Origin: Paracoccaceae bacterium
GTDB taxonomy: Bacteria; Pseudomonadota; Alphaproteobacteria; Rhodobacterales; Rhodobacteraceae
NCBI GenBank assembly: GCA_007128995.1
Contig: SKWJ01000239.1
Span: 1 to 5,189 of the forward strand
DNA length: 5,189 nucleotides
Reading direction: 5' to 3'
In this document: one piece after another, positions 1 through 5,189 of the stretch
Layout of the letters: each line of letters opens with the position of its first letter
Position numbering within the stretch: position 1 is the stretch's first letter
Position numbers and translations under genes: made by a program
Notes under the pieces: model-generated
The model's database searches: none
What the model saw: only the letters and a program-made list of their open reading frames with translations
What the model was told of the DNA's origin: nothing

Positions 1-1751
1 ATGGCATCGTTGCGCGCTGGCTCTGGCACAGCTTTATCCGGATGCGCATGCCCTTCATCGCTCTGGCCGGATTTTTCATGGTGCTGGAAGCGGCAACACT
101 GGGCGCGTTCAGCTATCTGGTGCAACCGATGTTCGATGACGTGTTCATCGAAGGGGATCGAAATCGTGTCTATCTGGTCGCACTGGCCATGGCTGGGGTC
201 TTTTTCGGGCGCGGTTTGGCACGGTTGGTGCATAAAGCGATCATGGCTTGGCAGGCAGAGCTTGCAACGGCCGATCTTCAGTCAATGCTGCTTGCGCATG
301 TCACAAGGCTGGATCAGGGGTTTTTCAAGCTCAATGCGCCTGGGATCCTGATCGAGCGCGTGCGCGGCGACAGCGAAGCGCTGCGGCGCGTGTTCAATGG
401 GCTGATCACCGGGTTCGGGCGCGATGGGGCTGCAGTGGTGGTCCTGTTCGGCGTCGCCGTGTGGACAGACTGGCAATGGACCTTGATCGCGCTTCTCGGC
501 CTTCCGCTTCTGGGTGTGCCTCTGGTGGCGATACAGCGGCTTATCCGGCGGCGCAGTACCGATGCGCGCATGGCGGCTGCCGAAAGTTCGAATCGGCTGG
601 ATGAAGCCTTTCATGGCATCGCCACGCTGCAGCTTACCGGGTCTGAAGCGCATGAAGTCGCACGATTTCGCGTCATCATGCGGAATTTCGTGCGCAAGGC
701 AACACGCGCGGCCATCGGTCAGGCCGCTGTGCCGACGGTCATGGATTTCGGCGCGGCCATCGGCTTCGGGCTGGTGCTGATCTATGGCGGTATGCAGATC
801 ATTGACGGCACGCGCACTGTTGGCCAGTTCATGTCGTTCTTCACCGCGCTGGGGCTGTTGTTCGATCCGCTGCGCCGTTTTACGGCACTGACTGCGGAAT
901 GGCAGAACATCCTCGCCTCGTTGGAACGGACGCACGCCTTATTGCAGGTGCAGCCCAAGGTGGTCACGCCGCCGCCGCCGCATCTGCCTGTGCCGACACG
1001 TGATCGTGCAAGCGTCGAATTGCGCAATGTCACTTTCGCTTATGACAGCGAACCTGTGTTGCGTGGTCTTTCGTTTCTGGCACCAGCAGGAAAGACCACG
1101 GCGATCGTGGGCCCATCGGGCGCGGGAAAGACAACTGTATTCACCCTGCTGACACGTTTGGCCGATGTGTCGGAAGGTGCGGTCGTGATCGGTGGGCAGG
1201 ATGTGCGGGAAATGGATCTGAGCGCCCTGCGCAGGTTGTTTGCGGTCGTCAGTCAAGATACCGCGCTTTTTGATGAGAGCTTGCGCGACAACATCGTGAT
1301 GGGGGCGGGGGATGTCTCGGAGCAGGCCTTGCAGCAAGCTTTGCGCGCAGCGCATGTCGATGATTTCCTGCCCCTTCTTGCTCAGGGTCTTGAAACACCT
1401 GCCGGCCCCCGCGGGTCTGGCCTGTCGGGGGGGCAGCGTCAGCGCGTTGCGATAGCGCGCGCATTGTTGCGAGATGCGCCGATCTTGCTGCTCGATGAGG
1501 CCACCAGTGCGCTTGATGCAAGGTCCGAGGCTTTCGTCCAGGAAGCGCTCGATCATCTGTCAGAGGGGCGCACGACGCTGGTGATTGCGCACCGTCTGTC
1601 CACTGTGCGCAAGGCGGATCAGATCATTGTGATGGAACGTGGCCAGGTGGTCGAGCAGGGCACACATGCACAGCTGCTGTCCCGGGGTGGGGCTTATGCG
1701 CGCCTCTATGCGCTGCAATTCGGAGAGCAGGATCAGGCAAACTCCCCCTGA
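1..1751 (+). CDS. ABC transporter, fused permease/ATP-binding protein (MsbA-like exporter), 5' partial
   Basis: This is an inner-membrane ABC exporter half-transporter, with the transmembrane domain followed by the ATPase on one chain; such proteins work as homo- or heterodimers. The reading frame is open to the left edge (first whole codon at 3), and the 13 residues before the first in-frame ATG at 42 look like normal exporter N-terminus, so the true start lies outside the window. Numbering from the ATG at 42, hydrophobic segments lie near residues 4-26, 43-63, 125-141, 146-165, 232-255 and 262-275. A proline-rich linker (310-313) precedes the nucleotide-binding domain. That domain is intact: A-loop Y334, Walker A GPSGAGKTT 357-365, Q-loop Q405, signature LSGGQ 461-465, Walker B with D485 and catalytic E486, D-loop SALD 489-492 and H-loop H517. 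The architecture matches the MsbA/lipid exporter group (COG1132), but the substrate cannot be read from the sequence; lipid A, another lipid or a drug are all possible. Its 3' end overlaps convergent imuB by 19 bp. Confidence 0.93.
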   Translation, partial: GIVARWLWHSFIRMRMPFIALAGFFMVLEAATLGAFSYLVQPMFDDVFIEGDRNRVYLVALAMAGVFFGRGLARLVHKAIMAWQAELATADLQSMLLAHVTRLDQGFFKLNAPGILIERVRGDSEALRRVFNGLITGFGRDGAAVVVLFGVAVWTDWQWTLIALLGLPLLGVPLVAIQRLIRRRSTDARMAAAESSNRLDEAFHGIATLQLTGSEAHEVARFRVIMRNFVRKATRAAIGQAAVPTVMDFGAAIGFGLVLIYGGMQIIDGTRTVGQFMSFFTALGLLFDPLRRFTALTAEWQNILASLERTHALLQVQPKVVTPPPPHLPVPTRDRASVELRNVTFAYDSEPVLRGLSFLAPAGKTTAIVGPSGAGKTTVFTLLTRLADVSEGAVVIGGQDVREMDLSALRRLFAVVSQDTALFDESLRDNIVMGAGDVSEQALQQALRAAHVDDFLPLLAQGLETPAGPRGSGLSGGQRQRVAIARALLRDAPILLLDEATSALDARSEAFVQEALDHLSEGRTTLVIAHRLSTVRKADQIIVMERGQVVEQGTHAQLLSRGGAYARLYALQFGEQDQANSP

Positions 1752-3202
1752 ACATACCAGCCATCGTTCTGCGGGGTGTGATAGACCCATAGTCGCGCAC
1801 CCCGGTCGGTCTGCACGCGCCAATAGTCACGCAGGCCGGTGCGCCAGTCCGGATCGTCCATCCACCATTCCGCAGTGATCCGCTCCGGGCCAGAGGCTGC
1901 GATCACCTTCCAGTATAGGCCGCGCCATTTGAAATGCGGTGGAACTGTGCGTCCTGCCCCTAAAATTGCCTCTGGTCTGAAGATCAGCAGCGGGCGCGGG
2001 GGTGCCTCTGGCCATCCGTCCGCCGGAACAGAATAGGCAGCAGCGGCAATTGTATAGGCTTTTTCCGGAATATGGCTGTCAGCGGGCAGGTAGCGGTGTA
2101 CATTCTCGAAGCCGATCCTGTTGCACAACCGTGTCAGCAGGTCTGCCAGATCGTCCTGGGCCTGAACGCCATTTGTCGTGATCTGCTCGGTGGGCAATGC
2201 CTCGGCCCTGGGGGCGCTCAGGCGCATTCGCTCTATGCCGAAGCCGGCATCCACCCCTTCCAATGCACGGTTGAAAAGCTGCGCCATGGGGGCGGGGTCA
2301 CGCATCGGACGGGCAAGCCCGATCTCCAGCCAGAGGGTCTGCCCATCACTGCGCGCCAACTCCAGATGCAGTTTGCGTGCACCAAGCTCATTTGCGCGCA
2401 GATGTGTGCATAGCCGCTCCAGAAGCCGCTCCAGTGCGGCCTGAATATCACTCAGCAGCCCGACAGGTTCAGGCAGCGACAGGCGCACCGCCAGAACTGG
2501 CGGCACAGCAGCAGGGGCGAGAGGGTCAGCCATCTGGCCAAGCGCCTGATCAAGGCGCACCAGAGGCGCAGTTCCAAACCGGCGCGCCAGCGTCGCACGC
2601 GGCACCTGTGTCAGGTCGCGCAGAATCCGCAGGCCCAGCCGCTCCAGCCCCTCGAGGGTTTCGGGGTCCAGCCGCAAGGCGGCCAAGGGCAGCGGCATGA
2701 GCGCCTGTGCGGTCTTACCTTCAGCGACAACACCGCCACCTCCGAACCGGGCCATGGCCCAAGCCGCACCGCGCGTATCCGCAATCGCAATGCGGGTCTC
2801 AAACCCCATCTGCGACAGGCGTGCGGTCAGATCTTCTGTCAATGCCTCTTCGCCACCGACCAGATGTGCCGCGCCTGTAATGTCCAGCATCAGCCCGTCA
2901 TGGCCGTCAGAGGCGACCCAGGGGCAGTAGCGCAAGGCCCAACGGCGCAACGCTTCCAATGCGCGGGCCTCGGCGGCTGGGTTGGCCGGGCGCGTCAGCA
3001 AGTCAGGACACAGCGCCCGCGCATCGGCAAGCCCCATGCCGGGCCGCAACCCGCGCCGCTCGGCGTTCTGGTCAAGACAACAGATCCTGTCTGCACCGCG
3101 CGCGCGCGTCACCAGCGCAAAACTGCCTGTCACGGATGCGCTGCGCAACGCGAGACTTGAGGCAAAGCGCGGGAACCAGAGAGAGAGCAGACGACGGGAC
3201 AT
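1733..3202 (-). CDS. imuB: ImuB-like, Y-family DNA polymerase homologue (SOS mutasome accessory protein)
   Basis: This 489-residue protein belongs to the ImuB group of Y-family polymerase homologues. In the known ImuA-ImuB-DnaE2 mutasome, ImuB is a scaffold for damage-induced translesion synthesis by DnaE2, not an active polymerase. The polymerase-like N-terminus begins LLSLWFPRFASS; where active enzymes have a DxD metal site, this one appears to have W9 and P11. The second site reads HDGLMLDITG (101-110), with G103 where active enzymes have Glu. A helix-hairpin-helix-like segment lies near 178-210, and the C-terminus (438-489, GPERITAEWW... ending VQGEFA) is typical of ImuB. I see no clear beta-clamp-binding motif. 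I chose the ATG at 3202 because family similarity starts there, a GGGG stretch lies just upstream, and the longer start at 3241 would put the LexA box inside the gene. No imuA precedes it and no dnaE2 follows it. It is probably LexA-repressed and DNA-damage-induced. Confidence 0.9.
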   Translation of the reverse strand: MSRRLLSLWFPRFASSLALRSASVTGSFALVTRARGADRICCLDQNAERRGLRPGMGLADARALCPDLLTRPANPAAEARALEALRRWALRYCPWVASDGHDGLMLDITGAAHLVGGEEALTEDLTARLSQMGFETRIAIADTRGAAWAMARFGGGGVVAEGKTAQALMPLPLAALRLDPETLEGLERLGLRILRDLTQVPRATLARRFGTAPLVRLDQALGQMADPLAPAAVPPVLAVRLSLPEPVGLLSDIQAALERLLERLCTHLRANELGARKLHLELARSDGQTLWLEIGLARPMRDPAPMAQLFNRALEGVDAGFGIERMRLSAPRAEALPTEQITTNGVQAQDDLADLLTRLCNRIGFENVHRYLPADSHIPEKAYTIAAAAYSVPADGWPEAPPRPLLIFRPEAILGAGRTVPPHFKWRGLYWKVIAASGPERITAEWWMDDPDWRTGLRDYWRVQTDRGARLWVYHTPQNDGWYVQGEFA

Positions 3203-3206
3203 TGCA

Positions 3207-3210
3207 CCCC
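3207..3210 (-). promoter_or_regulatory. Possible ribosome binding site of imuB
   Basis: On the - strand, GGGG followed by TGCA directly precedes the ATG at 3202. The spacing of about four bases is short and the match to the Shine-Dalgarno consensus is modest. No comparable purine-rich sequence precedes the alternative ATG at 3241, so it helps to decide the start. Confidence 0.4.
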
Positions 3211-3214
3211 AAAT

Positions 3215-3229
3215 GTTCACTTTATGTTC
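3215..3229 (-). promoter_or_regulatory. LexA-binding site (SOS box) of imuB
   Basis: The + strand reads GTTC at 3215-3218, seven bases (ACTTTAT), then GTTC at 3226-3229. This is a perfect match to the direct-repeat SOS box GTTC-N7-GTTC known for LexA in alphaproteobacteria such as Rhodobacter. On the imuB strand it reads GAAC-N7-GAAC, ending 12 bases before the chosen ATG. The spacer, with the preceding C, gives CATAAA on the imuB strand, which could be a -10 element covered by the repressor; that part is inference. The downstream gene is a classical SOS target, which greatly strengthens the call. Confidence 0.88.
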
Positions 3230-3274
3230 CAGATAGATCATCAGATGCGCCGAGTCGAGTCTGCGCCTTCAAGA

Positions 3275-3303
3275 TTGCAAATTCCGTAACCCTGCCGCAT
3301 AAG
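3275..3303 (+). promoter_or_regulatory. Candidate sigma-70-type promoter of accA
   Basis: TTGCAA at 3275-3280 and CATAAG at 3298-3303 are separated by 17 bases. Each hexamer matches four of six consensus positions (TTGACA and TATAAT). Transcription would start near 3310, giving a leader of about 20 bases before accA. It lies about 45 bp from the imuB LexA box, so LexA would probably not cover it. This was found by eye only. Confidence 0.4.
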
Positions 3304-3320
3304 GCCGGTCAAAACCCGCT

Positions 3321-3324
3321 GGAG
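3321..3324 (+). promoter_or_regulatory. Ribosome binding site of accA
   Basis: GGAG lies seven bases upstream of the ATG at 3332, the usual Shine-Dalgarno distance. It supports this start, as does the standard AccA N-terminus [10 protein letters not shown]. Confidence 0.75.
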
Positions 3325-3331
3325 TGCCGCA

Positions 3332-4291
3332 ATGAATTATCTCGAATTCGAAAAACCGCTGGCCGAGATCGAGGGCAAGGCCGCAGAACTGCGCGCCATG
3401 GGGGCTGCCAACCCGGATATGGATATCGAGAAGGAAGCCGCAGCCCTTGATGTGAAGGGTCAGAAGCTGCTTGTAGATCTCTATCGCAATCTGTCGCCCT
3501 GGCGGAAATGTCAGGTGGCGCGCCATCCAGACAGGCCCCATTGCCGCGATTATATCAAGGCGCTGTTCGATGAATTCACACCCCTGGCCGGTGACCGCGG
3601 TTTTGCCGAGGACGAGGCCGTGATCGGCGGGCTGGGGCGCCTGAAGGACCGGCCAATGGTCGTGATCGGGCAGGAAAAGGGGCATGATACGCAATCGCGG
3701 CTGCGGCGCAATTTCGGGATGGCCCGCCCCGAAGGCTACCGCAAGGCGATCCGGCTGATGGATCTTGCCGAACGCTTTGGCTTGCCGGTTGTCACCTTGG
3801 TTGATACGCCCGGCGCCTATCCCGGCAAAGGTGCGGAAGAGCGCGGTCAGGCCGAGGCCATCGCCCGCTCGACCCAGAAATGCCTGAGCCTTGGTGTGCC
3901 GCTGGTGTCGGTTATCATCGGCGAGGGGGGCTCGGGCGGGGCAGTGGCCTTTGCCACGGCCAACCGGATCGCCATGCTGGAACATTCGGTCTATTCGGTC
4001 ATCTCTCCCGAGGGCTGCGCCTCGATCCTGTGGAAAGACGCCGAAAAGATGCGCGAAGCGGCCGAAGCCCTGCGGTTAACTGCGCAAGACCTGAAGAAAC
4101 TCGAAGTGATCGACCGGATCATCCCCGAACCGCTGGGCGGTGCGCAGCGCGACCGGCCAGCGATGATCAAGGCTGTCGGGGCCGCCTTGCGCGCCATGCT
4201 GAAGGACCTGGACGGAAAATCCCCCGAAGCGTTGCGGCAGGACCGGCGGCAGAAGTTCCTGAACATGGGGTCGAAGGGGCTTGCGGCCTAA
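3332..4291 (+). CDS. accA: Acetyl-CoA carboxylase carboxyltransferase, alpha subunit
   Basis: AccA pairs with AccD to form the cytoplasmic carboxyltransferase that moves the carboxyl group from carboxybiotin on AccB to acetyl-CoA, making malonyl-CoA in the first committed step of fatty acid synthesis. The protein has 319 residues, the same length as E. coli AccA, and is colinear with the family from end to end. Recognisable blocks include the N-terminal helical region with [17 protein letters not shown] (50-66), [17 protein letters not shown] (87-103), the IGQEKG segment (112-117), [17 protein letters not shown] (157-173), the glycine-rich GEGGSGGA (197-204) that forms part of the oxyanion/CoA-carboxybiotin site in this crotonase-fold family, and [10 protein letters not shown] (225-234). 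It stands alone, without accB, accC or accD, as is common for accA. It is divergent from imuB and convergent with glyS, its stop codon overlapping that of glyS. No defect is visible. Confidence 0.98.
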   Translation: MNYLEFEKPLAEIEGKAAELRAMGAANPDMDIEKEAAALDVKGQKLLVDLYRNLSPWRKCQVARHPDRPHCRDYIKALFDEFTPLAGDRGFAEDEAVIGGLGRLKDRPMVVIGQEKGHDTQSRLRRNFGMARPEGYRKAIRLMDLAERFGLPVVTLVDTPGAYPGKGAEERGQAEAIARSTQKCLSLGVPLVSVIIGEGGSGGAVAFATANRIAMLEHSVYSVISPEGCASILWKDAEKMREAAEALRLTAQDLKKLEVIDRIIPEPLGGAQRDRPAMIKAVGAALRAMLKDLDGKSPEALRQDRRQKFLNMGSKGLAA

Positions 4292-4301
4292 CCTTCGACC
4301 C
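4268..4301. terminator. Stem-loop spanning the overlapping accA and glyS stop codons; possible bidirectional terminator
   Basis: GGGTCGAAGG (4268-4277) is perfectly complementary to CCTTCGACCC (4292-4301), with a 14-base loop. Inside the loop GGC (4278-4280) can pair with GCC (4286-4288), leaving the accA TAA (4289-4291) as a bulge. The stem would form in both transcripts. There is no T-tract on either side, so it is not a canonical intrinsic terminator; it could protect 3' ends, assist Rho-dependent ending, or cause pausing. The inverted repeat itself is certain; its role is inferred. Confidence 0.5.
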
Positions 4302-5189
4302 GTGTCAGATCCGCCACTTGCAGGCAGGTTGCGCGGATGCGGTGCAAGAGGTTCAGCCGGTTGCGGCGGATGATCTGGTTTTCGGCATTGATCTGCACAG
4401 CCTCGAAAAACGCATCGATGGGCACGCGCAGGGCGGCCATCGCCTGCATCGCCGCGCCGAAATCCTCGGCCTGCATGGCAGGTTCGATCGCGGCTTCCGC
4501 CTGATCCAGCGCCGTGAACAATGCGCGCTCTTCGTCTGTCTCGGCCAGTTTCGGATCGGGGCCAAAGGAATATTCCACCCCGTCCTTGGCTTCGGCCTGG
4601 CTCAGGATGTTATTCGCGCGCTTGAAGCCCTGCAACAGGTTCTCGCCATCGCTGGTTTTCAGGAAGGCGCTGAGGGCCTCGGCGCGTTTGACCAAGAGCG
4701 TCAGATCGTCATTGCCCGGCATCGCAAGGCAGGCGTCGATCACGTCATGGCGGATGCCCTGATCGCGGAGATGGACCTTGAGGCGATCGTGGAAAAACTC
4801 CAACAGGTTTACAATAGCGACCCTATCATCGAGTTCTTTCATTTTGGGACTGGAGTCCCTTTCGGGGTTTGTTTCTTGCTTCGCACGCCGCGTCGCAGCG
4901 TCGAAAAGTTTTAGTAGACTTCCTTCAATCCCGTTCCCCAACACCAACCGAATAACCCCCAGCGCCGCACGGCGCAGCGCGAACGGGTCTTTCGAGCCTG
5001 TGGGCTTCTCGTCAATCGCCCAGAACCCGGTCAGCGTGTCGATCTTGTCGGCCAGCGCCACGGCGACCGAGACCGGCGATGACGGCACAGAATCCGATGG
5101 CCCTAAAGGCTGGTAATGCTCGACACAGGCCCGCGCCACATCTTCGGGCAACCCGGCGGCCCGCGCGTAGTAGCTGCCCATCAGCCCCA
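4288..5189 (-). CDS. glyS: Glycyl-tRNA synthetase, beta subunit, C-terminal part (5' partial)
   Basis: GlyS is the beta subunit of the bacterial alpha2beta2 glycyl-tRNA synthetase and carries the HD-like and anticodon-binding domains used for tRNA(Gly) recognition. The frame is open to the right edge, so the first codons are missing; about 300 of the roughly 690 residues usual for the family are present. Counting from the internal Met at 5181, the family blocks are [10 protein letters not shown] (1-10), EHYQP (21-25), ADKIDTL (44-50), and [18 protein letters not shown] (62-79), followed by a C-terminal helical domain with [17 protein letters not shown] (134-150), [13 protein letters not shown] (181-193) and [14 protein letters not shown] (254-267). 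The ending LTRVEG is typical. The linker at about 86-124 is encoded by lower-GC DNA (4810-4926) and looks lineage-specific. The TAG stop (4290-4288) overlaps the accA stop on the other strand. glyQ would be expected upstream, beyond the window. Confidence 0.96.
   Translation of the reverse strand, partial: GLMGSYYARAAGLPEDVARACVEHYQPLGPSDSVPSSPVSVAVALADKIDTLTGFWAIDEKPTGSKDPFALRRAALGVIRLVLGNGIEGSLLKLFDAATRRAKQETNPERDSSPKMKELDDRVAIVNLLEFFHDRLKVHLRDQGIRHDVIDACLAMPGNDDLTLLVKRAEALSAFLKTSDGENLLQGFKRANNILSQAEAKDGVEYSFGPDPKLAETDEERALFTALDQAEAAIEPAMQAEDFGAAMQAMAALRVPIDAFFEAVQINAENQIIRRNRLNLLHRIRATCLQVADLTRVEG
4846..4859. repeat. Short perfect palindrome inside glyS
   Basis: GGGACT, two bases GG, then AGTCCC form a 6-bp inverted repeat within the weakly conserved glyS linker, flanked by T-rich DNA on the + strand. 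It may be chance, or the core of a small repeated palindromic element inserted in frame. No second copy is visible in this window. Confidence 0.3.

Noticed and set aside
282..935. A 217-codon open frame on the - strand opposite the exporter
   Set aside because: It is an antisense shadow of the transmembrane domain coding sequence, with no motif or ribosome binding site that I could see.
962..1000. GCC/CCG-rich run as a possible trinucleotide repeat
   Set aside because: It is only four proline codons in the linker between the two exporter domains, which is ordinary for such a linker.
42..1751. ATG at 42 as the true start of the ABC exporter
   Set aside because: The frame stays open to the window edge and the upstream residues resemble the usual exporter N-terminus, so the gene is best treated as partial.
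1733..3202. Annotation of the Y-family gene as dinB (DNA polymerase IV)
   Set aside because: The catalytic acidic residues appear replaced, and the C-terminal region ending in GEFA is that of ImuB, not of DinB.
3203..3241. A 13-residue N-terminal extension of ImuB from the ATG at 3241
   Set aside because: No ribosome binding site precedes it, family similarity begins at the MSRRLL start, and the extension would contain the LexA box.
3269..3985. A 238-codon open frame on the - strand opposite accA
   Set aside because: Its composition is rich in His, Arg, Gly and Gln, as expected for the antisense of a GC-rich gene; it shows no known motif and covers the accA promoter.
3880..4914. A 344-codon open frame on the + strand across the accA-glyS junction
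   Set aside because: It lies over two clearly real genes in other frames, has low-complexity shadow composition, and has no recognisable domain.

Overview
The window holds four protein-coding genes on alternating strands and looks like ordinary chromosome from an alphaproteobacterium, most probably a member of the Rhodobacteraceae. Three things support this: the GlyS and AccA sequences read like Rhodobacteraceae proteins, the coding DNA is fairly GC-rich (about 62% in one hand-counted stretch), and an alphaproteobacterial-type LexA box (GTTC-N7-GTTC) is present. I found no mobile element, CRISPR array, tRNA or rRNA.

Layout, left to right. (1) An MsbA-like ABC exporter on the + strand (to 1751), with its 5' end cut off by the window edge. 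(2) An imuB-type Y-family polymerase homologue on the - strand (1733-3202), convergent with the exporter and overlapping its 3' end by 19 bp. (3) A 129-bp divergent intergenic region (3203-3331), the only non-coding stretch of any size. It carries a perfect SOS (LexA) box in front of imuB and a plausible promoter plus ribosome binding site for accA. (4) A complete accA on the + strand (3332-4291), the alpha subunit of the acetyl-CoA carboxylase carboxyltransferase. (5) The 3' part of glyS on the - strand (4288-5189), the glycyl-tRNA synthetase beta subunit. It is convergent with accA, the two stop codons overlap, and the junction sits inside a perfect 10-bp inverted repeat.

The genes do not form one pathway. 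Two are core housekeeping genes (accA for fatty acid synthesis, glyS for translation), one is an inner-membrane ABC exporter, and one is a DNA-damage-inducible mutagenesis factor. The points worth a second look are the orphan, SOS-boxed, catalytically dead imuB without imuA or dnaE2 beside it; the stem-loop spanning the accA/glyS stop codons; the antisense overlap of an SOS gene with an exporter gene; and a lower-GC, palindrome-containing linker inside glyS. I see no evidence for a wholly new system here.
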